Shown piece by piece: positions 45,301 to 51,234 of a DNA stretch of 64,000 nucleotides (positions within the stretch are counted from its first letter, which is position 1; every line of letters starts with the position of its first letter). Source of the DNA: Anoplopoma fimbria (lineage: Eukaryota > Chordata > Actinopteri > Perciformes > Anoplopomatidae); contig NC_072450.1 in the NCBI RefSeq assembly GCF_027596085.1, positions 3,338,736 to 3,402,735 on the forward strand. Direction: 5' to 3'. The translations under genes and the position numbers were made by a program. Below the pieces are notes generated by a model. That model saw nothing but the letters and a program-made list of their open reading frames with translations, was not told the DNA's origin and ran no database searches.

Positions 45301-45344
45301 AACTTCCTGGGGTTGGAGCCACCTGTGCCCGGGGAGCCGGACAT
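5277..45344 (-). CDS. crtc3: CREB-regulated transcription coactivator 3 (whole coding region, 14 exons)
   Basis: CRTC proteins bind the bZIP domain of CREB and, when dephosphorylated, enter the nucleus and drive cAMP/calcium-responsive transcription. The joined frame (45213-45344, 40623-40730, 37377-37505, 30719-30780, 19295-19398, 14587-14637, 14409-14494, 13464-13513, 12390-12628, 10344-10579, 9455-9787, 8588-8671, 7850-8057, 5277-5482) is 2028 bp, 675 residues plus stop, with no frame conflict. Visible landmarks are the N-terminal CREB-binding region, the SIK/AMPK site TNSDSAL (Ser147), GSLPDL (Ser264), a proline/serine-rich middle, 52 glutamines (443-494), PNIILT, and an acidic C-terminal activation domain ending [17 protein letters not shown] and the iqgap1 neighbour favour crtc3 over crtc1/2. 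Human CRTC3 is about 619 residues; the poly-Q explains most of the excess. All introns are GT-AG except intron 3 (AT-AC). Confidence 0.93.
6617..6655. repeat. (TA)n microsatellite
   Basis: About 19 TA dinucleotides inside crtc3 intron 13. Confidence 0.95.
7025..7412 (+). repeat. Dispersed repeat family A, copy 1
   Basis: Contains the 'ttttgaagctttgagttc' 5' part, a GCCCCGCCC link, and the strongly conserved body from 'tttatggtctgtttgactc' to 'gtcgccccctgatggacag'. The body is almost identical to copies at 16175, 24240, 28755 (reverse) and 54165 (reverse). It encodes no transposase, so it is a non-autonomous element of a class I cannot name. Confidence 0.85.
7850..8057 (-). CDS. crtc3: crtc3 exon 13
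   Basis: Residues 539-607 plus one base. It begins [14 protein letters not shown], resembling the LEQFNMMENAISSSS region of CRTC1, continues with [20 protein letters not shown] and ends GGLPNIILT. The PNIILT block is shared with CRTC1 and CRTC2 and looks like a PxIxIT-type calcineurin-docking motif; docking is an inference. The donor is GTGAGT (plus 7844-7849) and the acceptor is TAG|TTG. Confidence 0.93.
8058..8587 (-). other. crtc3: crtc3 intron 12
   Basis: A short GT-AG intron. Soon after the donor (transcript sense) there is a CA run followed by GCGCGC (8552-8577 on plus). A small family A fragment (about 8515-8550) adjoins it. Nothing else is seen. Confidence 0.85.
8588..8671 (-). CDS. 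crtc3: crtc3 exon 12
   Basis: 28 residues (511-538), from [17 protein letters not shown] to HPYQ, in phase 0 at both ends. The donor is GTACAG and the acceptor TTTACAG. The segment corresponds to the family position where CRTC1 has DAYYEQQMAARQ just before the LEQF block. Confidence 0.9.
8672..9454 (-). other. crtc3: crtc3 intron 11
   Basis: A GT-AG intron. In transcript sense a (CA)n run (9369-9407 on plus) starts about 48 nt after the exon 11 donor. The remainder is AT-rich unique sequence with no gene. Confidence 0.85.
9369..9407. repeat. (TG)n microsatellite, (CA)n in crtc3 sense
   Basis: About 19 repeats, just inside crtc3 intron 11 on the exon 11 donor side. Confidence 0.95.
9455..9787 (-). 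CDS. crtc3: crtc3 exon 11 with a 52-glutamine run
   Basis: 111 residues (400-510). It starts [20 protein letters not shown], matching the ITQG(V/A) boundary of CRTC1/2 (LDTSNM resembles LDTSKL of CRTC2), then a His/Gln stretch ([11 protein letters not shown]), 52 uninterrupted Gln (plus 9503-9658), and [16 protein letters not shown] before the GTAAGT donor. Gln codons are a CAG/CAA mixture rather than a pure CAG run, which usually gives slower length change. CRTC proteins have Pro/Gln-rich sequence at this place, but a run this long is a lineage-specific expansion. Both splice junctions are phase 0. Confidence 0.93.
9503..9691 (-). repeat. crtc3: CAG/CAA trinucleotide tract (poly-Gln)
   Basis: 52 Gln codons plus an 11-residue His/Gln lead-in. 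CAA interruptions are scattered throughout. The opposite strand reads as poly-Leu, poly-Ala and poly-Val in its three frames; these are artefacts. Confidence 0.97.
9788..10343 (-). other. crtc3: crtc3 intron 10
   Basis: A GT-AG intron (donor GTACGC, acceptor TGTAG). AT-rich unique sequence; nothing else is seen. Confidence 0.85.
10344..10579 (-). CDS. crtc3: crtc3 exon 10, Ser/Pro-rich region
   Basis: 78 full codons (322-399) from [16 protein letters not shown] to SPSLSPITQ. It includes [17 protein letters not shown], matching human CRTC3 [16 protein letters not shown], and [14 protein letters not shown] as in CRTC2. These Ser-Pro sites are candidate proline-directed phosphorylation sites. 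The first two bases complete a Gly split with exon 9. Confidence 0.95.
10580..12389 (-). other. crtc3: crtc3 intron 9
   Basis: A GT-AG intron of 1.8 kb, purine-rich on the plus strand near 10740-11460. It starts (transcript sense) with GTTTGTGGATGTGTGTG, so GT repeats sit next to the donor. No gene is seen. Confidence 0.85.
12390..12628 (-). CDS. crtc3: crtc3 exon 9 with second SIK-type site
   Basis: Residues 242-320. [10 protein letters not shown] continues the EVPGINIFPS motif begun in exon 8. [16 protein letters not shown] holds Ser264 in GSLPDL, equivalent to CRTC2 Ser275, a phosphorylation site used for 14-3-3 retention. STPLDPED and MMHLGIG are also family-typical. The last base starts a Gly codon finished by exon 10. 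Confidence 0.95.
12629..13463 (-). other. crtc3: crtc3 intron 8
   Basis: A GT-AG intron with a short (CA)n run at 12882-12902. Otherwise unique sequence with no gene. Confidence 0.85.
13464..13513 (-). CDS. crtc3: crtc3 exon 8
   Basis: A 50-bp exon, residues 225-240 ([16 protein letters not shown]), then AA of a split Asn. [10 protein letters not shown] matches the RPRSCEVPGI block of CRTC1/2. The donor is GTAAGT and the acceptor TTTCAG. Confidence 0.95.
13514..14408 (-). other. crtc3: crtc3 intron 7
   Basis: A GT-AG intron. Unique sequence with a short GCTAGCTAGC patch near 13955. No gene is seen. Confidence 0.85.
14409..14494 (-). CDS. crtc3: crtc3 exon 7
   Basis: Residues 197-224, [20 protein letters not shown] then [26 protein letters not shown] closely matches the CRTC3-specific [18 protein letters not shown], which is the strongest local support for crtc3. 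The first two bases finish a Val begun in exon 6. Confidence 0.95.
14587..14637 (-). CDS. crtc3: crtc3 exon 6 (acceptor uncertain)
   Basis: A 51-bp exon reading [17 protein letters not shown] in the frame forced by exons 5 and 7; the donor is GTGAGT. Two acceptors 12 bp apart keep the same phase: GGAG|GC at 14637 (chosen because it retains the Trp seen in human CRTC3 and follows a T-rich tract directly) and TGCAG|CC at 14625. Alternative use would remove four residues. Confidence 0.65.
16175..16412 (+). repeat. Dispersed repeat family A, copy 2
   Basis: The body from 'aaagcatcccctgcttta' to 'gccccctgatggacactag' is nearly identical to copies 1 and 3. The 5' part seen in copies 1 and 3 is missing. 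Confidence 0.85.
19215..19287. repeat. (TG)n microsatellite, (CA)n in crtc3 sense
   Basis: About 36 repeats. In transcript sense it begins about seven nucleotides after the exon 5 donor. Confidence 0.97.
19295..19398 (-). CDS. crtc3: crtc3 exon 5, main SIK/AMPK phospho-switch
   Basis: Residues 145-178. TNSDSALH carries Ser147, equivalent to CRTC1 Ser151 and CRTC2 Ser171, whose phosphorylation by SIK/AMPK kinases causes 14-3-3 binding and cytoplasmic retention. [10 protein letters not shown] follows, like MNPSPQDTYPG of CRTC2. Its first base completes the Arg at -3 of the site. The donor is GTGAGA and the acceptor CACACAG. Confidence 0.95.
20112..20166. repeat. Perfect inverted repeat, 25-bp arms, 5-nt loop
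   Basis: The arm 'gtttaggatatgaatcagtg' plus TTTGG (20112-20136) is followed by ACAAA and its exact reverse complement (20142-20166). No mismatch was found by eye, and symmetry stops abruptly outside. Confidence 0.95.
21591..21621. repeat. (GA)n microsatellite
   Basis: About 15 AG repeats. In crtc3 sense it is a (CT)n tract leading to CTGAAG and an exon-like segment (21525-21587) that carries an in-frame stop. Confidence 0.95.
21877..21914. repeat. (GA)n microsatellite
   Basis: About 19 AG repeats inside crtc3 intron 4. Confidence 0.95.
24115..24475 (+). repeat. Dispersed repeat family A, copy 3
   Basis: The best-preserved 5' region ('gtttgtagactgtagttttg', then 'tggccgtcgccatctt') is joined to the conserved body and ends near 'aatgcagctttaagacactt'. 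The GCCCCGCCC link of copies 1 and 5 is absent. Confidence 0.85.
24614..24651. repeat. Perfect inverted repeat, 17-bp arms, 4-nt loop
   Basis: 'gtcttattgcttaaata', TAGC, 'tatttaagcaataagac': an exact hairpin in crtc3 intron 4. Confidence 0.95.
25980..26024 (-). CDS. crtc3: Candidate crtc3 cassette exon (4a), 45 bp
   Basis: In crtc3 sense the acceptor GTTGTTGCAG and donor GTAAGTGT bracket 45 bp. Spliced between exons 4 and 5 it keeps the frame (phase 2 to 2), has no stop, and would insert [15 protein letters not shown], the split Arg being re-formed before TNSDSAL. Human CRTC2 and CRTC3 have extra sequence at this point (human CRTC3 PRQQPPW...ALNR) that CRTC1 lacks. The insert would leave Val at -5 and Arg at -3 of the SIK site, both acceptable. 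Sequence similarity to the mammalian exon is weak, so this is a candidate only. Confidence 0.4.
27900..28430 (+). pseudogene. Degenerate LINE endonuclease fragment
   Basis: Broken frames retain motif order typical of fish L2/CR1-like ORF2 N-termini: a PSML-L-type stretch, 'FRETWMH' (like FTETWLH), then RGGGLCVY (28260-28290) and a decayed segment resembling the AVYIPP block near 28400. Stops and frameshifts interrupt all frames. The 3' end may include 'gacaataaatgatccttgat' at 28542. Confidence 0.5.
28744..28957 (-). repeat. Dispersed repeat family A, copy 4
   Basis: Reverse-oriented body, from 'ttaaagctgcattctctcta' to 'atgatgctccat', nearly identical to the other copies; truncated before the 5' region. 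Confidence 0.85.
30086..30112. repeat. Poly-A run
   Basis: About 26 adenines inside crtc3 intron 4; it may mark the tail of an unrecognised retroposed piece, but no source gene is seen. Confidence 0.9.
30719..30780 (-). CDS. crtc3: crtc3 exon 4
   Basis: 62 bp: residues 124-143 [20 protein letters not shown], then AG of a split Arg. It matches CRTC1 SCPYGTMYLSPPADTSWRR and CRTC2 DSSPY...YLSPP. The donor is GTGAGT. Its 5' boundary is not an AG acceptor but TCCTAC|ATA, as expected for an AT-AC intron; the Ile-Glu so gained fills the gap to HGRQ of exon 3 with the same length as in CRTC1 and CRTC2. Confidence 0.9.
30957..31000 (-). repeat. Dispersed repeat family A, fragment
   Basis: 'gtgtcttaaacctgcattct' and 'aatgtccatcaagagg' match the terminal part of family A with several changes; an older remnant. 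Confidence 0.6.
35685..35903. mobile_element. Tc1-like MITE, copy 1
   Basis: Terminal inverted repeats TACAGTACCAGTCAAAAG... and ...CTTTTGACTGGTACTGTG, with an internal segment shared with 50599-50829. It lacks about 20 bp just inside the right end. No transposase is encoded. TA-flanked ends fit the Tc1/mariner superfamily. Confidence 0.85.
37017..37065. repeat. (CA)n microsatellite
   Basis: Two CA blocks separated by TAAAA, about 300 bp from the exon 3 donor of crtc3. Confidence 0.92.
37377..37505 (-). CDS. crtc3: crtc3 exon 3
   Basis: 43 residues (81-123), [20 protein letters not shown] ... [13 protein letters not shown]. The [11 protein letters not shown] block is identical to CRTC3, and [13 protein letters not shown] matches CRTC1. 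The acceptor is a standard CTTTCAG. The 3' end is followed by ATATCCTT, not GT, marking the U12 intron. A GT-donor reading would need to extend the exon to GTAGGA at about 37350 and would add 11 residues absent from the family. Confidence 0.93.
37506..40622 (-). other. crtc3: crtc3 intron 2
   Basis: A GT-AG intron of 3.1 kb (donor GTAGGA). AT-rich. A minus-oriented 'aaggatcatttattgtcact' piece at about 38100-38160 resembles the plus-oriented segment at 28505-28565, a possible LINE 3' end. No gene is seen. Confidence 0.85.
38100..38160 (-). repeat. Possible LINE 3'-end fragment
   Basis: Its reverse complement contains 'agtgacaataaatgatcctt', similar to 'aatgacaataaatgatcctt' at 28540-28560. 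Both may be 3' ends of one element family; the family is not identified. Confidence 0.4.
40623..40730 (-). CDS. crtc3: crtc3 exon 2
   Basis: 36 residues (45-80), [20 protein letters not shown] then [28 protein letters not shown] is CRTC3-like and YYG(G)SLPNVNQIG is shared with CRTC1/2. The acceptor is CAACAG and both ends are phase 0. Confidence 0.95.
42307..42341. repeat. (AAT)n microsatellite
   Basis: About 11 AAT units in crtc3 intron 1. Confidence 0.95.
43664..43950 (+). repeat. Teleost dispersed repeat with internal 32-33-bp tandem units
   Basis: 'acagtcatttagcagatgct' followed by 'tatccaaagcgacttacaat' is a segment I recognise as widespread in teleost genomes. It leads into three to four degenerate units of the form 'actaatacgaatataataag' (43853-43950). 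The class is not determined from this copy. Confidence 0.65.
44729..44959. mobile_element. Tc1-like MITE, copy 2
   Basis: Full-length, with TIRs TACAGTACCAGTCAAAAG and CTTTTGACTGGTACTGTA and the same internal segment as copies 1 and 3. It is non-coding, within crtc3 intron 1. Confidence 0.9.
45008..45049. mobile_element. Tc1-like MITE, partial end
   Basis: 'ccattgaatgagaaagtgtg' followed by 'tccaaacttttgactggtac': only one terminal repeat, about 50 bp from the full copy at 44729-44959. Confidence 0.8.
45090..45128. repeat. Perfect inverted repeat, 17-bp arms, 5-nt loop
   Basis: 'tgactgggatctctggt', TGAAC, 'accagagatcccagtca'. It is 84 bp from the exon 1 donor of crtc3 in transcript sense. 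Confidence 0.95.
45213..45344 (-). CDS. crtc3: crtc3 exon 1, start codon and CREB-binding domain
   Basis: 44 residues beginning [20 protein letters not shown] and ending MTDLTVSR. This is the conserved TORC N-terminal coiled region that contacts the CREB b[13 protein letters not shown] matches CRTC3 rather than CRTC1/2 (AFEEVM). The ATG (45344-45342 on minus) has A at -3. Human CRTC3 starts [19 protein letters not shown], so the start position agrees with the family. Confidence 0.96.
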
Positions 45345-45374
45345 CCTGCGGGCCGCAGTTTCACAACTTCTGCC

Positions 45375-45720
45375 TTACTTTATGTGAGTGTGTGTGTGTG
45401 TGAGAGTGAGATTGAGTGAGAGTGTGAGTGTGTGTGTGTGTGTGTGAGAGTGAGAGAGTGTGAGTGTGTGTTTTTGTGTATATGTGTGTATATATATATA
45501 TATGTGTGTGTGTGAGTGAGTGTGTGAGTGAGTGAGAGTGAGTGAGTGTGTGTGAGTATATGTGTGTGTGTGAGTATATGTGTGTGTGTGTGAGTGAGAG
45601 TGAGTGTGTGTGTGAGTGAGTGTGTATATATGTGTGTGTGTGTGTGAGTGAGAGTGAGTGTGTGAGTGTGAGTGTATATAAGTGTGTGAATATATATGTG
45701 TGTGAGTGTGTGTGTGTGTG

Positions 45721-45751
<31 letters not shown>

Positions 45752-45860
45752 ATATATATGTGTGTGTGTGTGTGAGTGAGTGAGTGAGTGTGTGTGTATA
45801 TATATATATATGTGTGTATATATAAGTGTGTATATATATAAGTGTGTGTGTGTTAGAGGT
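45375..45860. repeat. Complex TG/GA/TA microsatellite block
   Basis: About 480 bp of TG, GAGT and TATA runs in alternation. In crtc3 sense it reads CA/TC/TA and ends about 35 nt before the start codon, so it probably lies in the 5' UTR. Confidence 0.95.
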
Positions 45861-45879
45861 AAAAAACAAAAACAAGTAG

Positions 45880-46496
45880 TAGACAGTGCAGAGAGTCTTG
45901 CTGTCCTCAGTCCTCCAGCCCACTGGAGCGTCTAAAACACGACAAACATCGCTTCTTCTCCTCTCAGCTCCTCTCAGCTGTGAGCGGCGCTAGCAGCGTT
46001 AGCTCCCGTTGCTAAGCTAACGCGGCTAAAGCTAACGCCACAAATAAAAGTTATCCGGGGAGTAAAAGTCTCCAAAAAAACCAGCTGTTTACACCCCGCA
46101 GCGGCTCCTCTCCACCTCCAGCACGGTTTAAAGCGACTTCCCAGCCGGTTACCACGTCATTTACACGCGTTTCCAAGAGAACCACTTGTTTGAATGTGAC
46201 GTTAGCATGCTGCTAGCCGAGTTAGCTAAGCCGCCGTCAGTGGCGAGCTAAAGTTGTTAGCTTAGAATGCTAGCTTGCGTTTCACTTTCATCACTTCGTA
46301 GAAAAGAACTACAACTCCCGAGTGCGACGGTGTCCTCCGTGTGTGTGAGAGAGGGAGACAACCGGGAGTGTGGAGCTCGTTGTCCGTCGTCTGACAGCGA
46401 CCCGGACCCGCTGCTTGTTGTCCTCAGACGGCTGCGAGGAAAACATCCCCGCGGTGGAGAGTACCGGGCACGTCCACCGGGCGGCGACAGAGCTGG
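45880..46496 (-). promoter_or_regulatory. crtc3: Putative crtc3 promoter, CpG-rich
   Basis: A markedly GC- and CpG-rich block with no open gene, directly upstream of crtc3 exon 1 and between the complex microsatellite and the satellite array. CRE-type half sites occur at 46154-46160 (TGACGTGG on minus) and 46197-46204 (TGACGTTA on plus). The transcription start is not fixed by sequence alone, and no convincing TATA box was recognised. Confidence 0.5.
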
Positions 46497-46549
46497 GTTA
46501 CGTTACGTTACGTTACGTTACGTTACGTTACGTTACGTTACGTTACGTT
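46497..46549. repeat. (CGTTA)n pentamer repeat, about 10 units
   Basis: A perfect 5-bp tandem repeat at the edge of the crtc3 promoter block, ending in CGTTGGGTTGTCGCTGTAG where the satellite core begins. Confidence 0.96.
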
Positions 46550-49500
46550 GGGTTGTCGCTGTAGTGGATTACTCATGAGGGGAGTAAATAAACAGGCCTT
46601 GTGTTATGAATCATTTTCTCCTTCTTTCTTCAAGAATAACTGTGTTAAAAAAGATATTAAAATAAAAAATAATTCTTAAAATAATGAGAAACTTTCTTAA
46701 AATAATGACTAATGATTGAAATATTGAGAAAGTCTTAAATAATTTTCAAATATTAAGCATTTATAAAATATTTGTTTTTTTATTATCTTAAGGAATGAGT
46801 GTCTTAAATTAATCAGTTATTAAAAATAATGTAAGTCTTTCTTATATAAATATTTACTAGGTATCTAAAAAATATCACTAAATATCTTAAAATAATGAGT
46901 TAGTTTCTCAATTTTTTTACTTGGAATCTCAAAATAAGAAGAAGCTTTCTCAAAATAATTACTTTCTCAAATATTGAGAAAGTCTTAAATAATTTTCAGA
47001 TACTAAGCATTTAAAAAATATTTGTTTTGTATTATCTTAAATAATGAGTAAGTGTCTTAAATTAATCAGTTATTAAAAATAATGTAAGACTCAAAATAAT
47101 TAATCTCAAATTAATTACATTGTCTCTGTAGTGGATTACTCATGAGTGGAGTAAATAAACAGGCCTTATGATATGAATCATTTTCTCCTTCTTTCTTCAA
47201 GAATAACTGTGTTAAAAAAGATATTAAAATAAGAAAATAATTCTTAAAATAATGACTTAATGAAGAAATATATATATATATTTTTACAAAGTATCCTAAA
47301 AATAAACATTTAATATCTTAAAATAATGAGTTAGTTTCTCTAATGTTTTACTTTGAATCTCAAGATAATGAGAAACTTTTTCAAAATGATGATTCAGTTA
47401 TTAAAAATGATGTAAATCTTTCTTATATATTTTTACAAAGTATCTAAAAAATAAACATTTAATATCTTAAAATAAGGAGTTAGTGTTAAGGTTTTTACTT
47501 AGAATCTCAAGATAATGAGTAACTTTTTCAAAATGATGATTCAGTAATAAAAAATAATGTCAGTCTTTCTTATATAAATATTTACTAGGTATCTAAAAAA
47601 TAATCACTAAATATCTTAAAATAAGGAGTTAGTTTCTCAATTTTTTTACTTGGAATCTCAAAATAAGAAGAAGCTTTCTCAAAATAATTACTTCGTATCT
47701 CAAATTAATTACATTGTCTCTGTAGTGGATTACTCATGAGTGGAGTAAATAAACAGGCCTTGTGTTATGAATCATTTTCTCCTTCTTTCTTCAAGAATAA
47801 TAAAAAAATATTAAAATAAAAAAAATTCTTAAAATAATGACTTGTTCAAATATTGAGAAAGTCTTAAATAATTCTCAAATATTAAGCATTTACAAAATAA
47901 GTGTAAGTGTCTCAAATTAATCAGTTATTAATGTAAGACTCAAATTAATTACATTGTCTCTGTAGTGGATTACTCATGAGTGGAGTAAATAAACAGGCCT
48001 TATGTTATCCTTCTTTCTTCAAGAATAACTATGTTAAAAAGATATTAAAATAAAAAATAATTCTTAAAATAATGACTTATTCAAATATTGAGAAAGTCTT
48101 CAATAATTTTCAAATATTAAGCATTTAAAAAATGCTCAAAGACTCAAATTAATTACGTTGTCTCTGTAGTGGATTACTCATGAGTGGAGTAAATAAACAG
48201 GCCTTATGTTATGAATCATTTTCTCCTTCTTTCTTCAAGAATAACTGTGTTAAAAAAGATATTAAAATAAAAAATAATTCTTAAAATAATGACTTATTCA
48301 AATATTGAGAAAGTCTTCATAGTTTTCAAATATTAAGCATTTAAAAAATGCTCAAAGACTCAAATTAATTACGTTGTCTCTGTAGTGGATTACTCATGAG
48401 TGGAGTAAATAAACAGGCCTTATGTTATGAATCATTTTCTCCTTCTTTCTTCAAGAATAACTGTGTTAAAAAAGATATTAAAATAAAAAATAATTCTTAA
48501 AATAATGACTTATTCAAATATTGAGAAAGTCTTCAATAGTTTTCAAATATTAAGCATTTAAAAAATGCTCAAAGACTCAAATTAATTACGTTGTCTCTGT
48601 AGTGGATTACTCATGAGTGGAGTAAATAAACAGGCCTTGTGTTATGAATCATTTTCTCCTTCTTTCTTCAAGAATAACTGTGTTAAAAAAGATATTAAAA
48701 TAAAATATAATTCTTAAAATAATGACTTATTCAAATATTGAGAAAGTCTCACATTATTTTCAGATACTAAGCATTTAAAAAGTGTCTTAAATTAATCAGT
48801 TATTAAAAATAATGTAAATCTTTCTTATATATTTTTACAAAGTATCTAAAAAATAAACATTTAATATCTTAAAATATGTGATGTATGAATAATTTTCTCC
48901 TTCTTTCTTCAAGAATAACTATGTTAAAAAGATATTAAAATTAAATAAAATTCTTAAAATAATGACTTATTCAAATATTGAGAAAGTCTTAAATAATTTT
49001 CAAATATTAAGCATTTATAAAATATATTTATAATATTTCAAAGGCATGAGTAAGTGTCTTAAATTAATTACATTGTCTCTGTAGTGGATTACTCATGAGT
49101 GGAGTAAATAAACAGGCCTTATGTTATCCGTCTTTCTTCAAGAATAACTGTGTTAAAAAAGATATTAAAATAAAAAAAAGATATTAAAATAAAAAGAAAT
49201 CTTAAAATAATGACTTATTCGAATATTGAGAAAGTCTTCAATAATTTTCAAATATTAAGCATTTAAAAAATGCTCAAAGACTCAAATTAATTACTTTGTC
49301 TCTGTAGTGGATTACTCATGAGTGGAGTAAATAAACAGGCCTTGTGTTATGAATCATTTTCTCATTCTTTCTTCAAGAATAACTGTGTTAAAAAAGATAT
49401 TAAAATAAAAAATAATTCTTAAAATAATGAGAAACTTTCTTAAAATAATGACTGATTGAAATATTGAGAAAGTCTTGAATTATTTTCAAATATTAAGCAT

Positions 49501-51200
49501 TTATAAAATATATTTATAATATTTCAAAGGAATGAGTGAGTGTCTCAAATTAATCACTTCTCAAAAAAATGAATGTAAGTCTTTCTTATATACATTTTTA
49601 CTAGGTATCTAAAAAATAAACATTTAATAATTAAAATAAGGAGTTAGTGTTAAGGTTTTTACTTAGAATCTCAAAATAATGAGAAACTTTCTTAAAATAA
49701 TGACTTATTCAAATATTGAGAAAGTCTTAAATAATTTTCAAATATTAAGCATTTAAAAAATATTTATTATATATCAGTTATTAAAAATAATGTTAGACTG
49801 AAAATAATTACTTCGTATCTCAAATTAATTACATTGTCTCTGTAGTGGATTACTCATGAGTGGAGTAAATAAACAGGCCTTATGTTATCCTTCTTTCTTC
49901 AAGAATAACTGTGTTAAAAAAGATATTAAAATTAAAAAAAAGATATTAAAATAAAAGATAAATCTTAAAATAATGACTTATTCAAATATTGAGAAAGTCT
50001 TCAATAATTTTCAAATATTAAGCATTTAAAAAATGCTCAAAGACTCAAATTAATTACGTTGTCTCTGTAGTGGATTACTCATGAGTGGAGTAAATAAACA
50101 GGCCTTATGTTATGAATCATTTTCTCCTTCTTTCTTCAAGAATAACTGTGTTAAAAAAGATATTAAAATAAAAGATAATTCTTAAAATAATGACTTAATG
50201 AAGAAAAATATATTTTTCAAATTCTCTTAAAGTAATCAGTTATTAATAATAAATAAATAAATAAATTATTATAATTTTCAAATATTAAGCCTTTAAAAAA
50301 TGCTCAAAGACTCAAATTAATTACATTGTCTCTGTAGTGGATTACTCATGAGTGGAGTAAATAAACAGGCCTTATGTTATGAATCATTTTCTCCTTCTTT
50401 CTTCAAGAATAACTGTGTTTAAAAAGATATTAAAATAAAAACAAATCTTTAAATAATGACTTATTAAAATATTGAGAAAGTCTTACTTCATTTTCAGATA
50501 CTAAGCATTTAAAAAATATATTTTTAATATTTCAAAGGAATGAGTAAGTGTCTCAAATGAATCAGTTATTAAAAATAATGTAAGTCTTTCTTATAATATA
50601 CAGTACCAGTCAAAAGTTTGGACACACCTTCTCATTCAATGGTTTTTCTTTATTTTTATTTTTTTCTACATTGTAGATGAATATTGAAGACATCCAAACT
50701 ATGAAGGAACACATATGGAATTATGTGGTAAACAAACAAATGCTCAACAAACCAGAATATGTTTTATATTTTACATTCTTCAAAGTAGTTGAATGAGAAG
50801 GTGTGTCCAAACTTTTGACTGGTACTGTATATTTGACTTATTCAAATATTGAGAAAGTATAGTAGAAAAATATTGACAAAGTCTTACATCATTTTCAGAT
50901 ACTAAACATGTAAAAATACATTTTTAATATCTCAAAGGAATGAGTAAGTGTCTCAAATGAATTACTTAGATTCCGAAATAGGAAATGTTCTTAATATTTT
51001 TATTTAGTATCTCAAAATAATGAGAAACTTTTTAAAATAATGACAAAGTATCTCAAAATAATGAGAAATGTTATACGTATTTGGATTTAGTATTTTAAAA
51101 TAAGAAACTTTATTTTAAAAAATGACTTAGTACCTACAAAATAATGATTTAGCATCTCAAAACTAGCACTTAAAATTGCAAAACAACGATTATCTCAATT
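46550..51200. repeat. AT-rich satellite array between iqgap1 and crtc3
   Basis: Twelve copies of a core that begins 'gtagtggattactcatgag' occur at 46561, 47128, 47722, 47962, 48166, 48382, 48599, 49081, 49304, 49842, 50067 and 50334. Spacings are 204-267 bp for the short unit and 482-594 bp for longer units. The core continues 'tggagtaaataaacaggcct' and 'ctttcttcaagaataact', then AT-rich sequence built from shorter 'cttaaaataatgac'-type subunits. The right part (50830-51200) keeps only degenerate subunits. A MITE interrupts it at 50599-50829. No coding capacity. Confidence 0.95.
50599..50829. mobile_element. Tc1-like MITE, copy 3, inserted in the satellite
   Basis: Full-length 231-bp element with intact terminal inverted repeats (TACAGTACCAGTCAAAAG and its complement), flanked by TA-rich satellite. 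It must be younger than the surrounding array unit. Confidence 0.92.
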
Positions 51201-51234
51201 ATACCCAAGTGCAGCATGTGAGTAAATGTACGTA

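Noticed and set aside
5277..45344. Assignment as crtc1 or crtc2
   Set aside because: Some motifs are shared with these, but [33 protein letters not shown] and the adjacent iqgap1 fit crtc3 best.
45375..45923. 182-codon minus-strand frame of Thr/His/Tyr/Ile repeats upstream of crtc3
   Set aside because: It is a translation of TG/TA/GA microsatellites; such frames have no stops by composition.
46561..50440. Regularly spaced repeats resembling a CRISPR array
   Set aside because: Repeat cores are long, spacers are related AT-rich sequence, and the locus is a vertebrate nuclear genome. It is a satellite.
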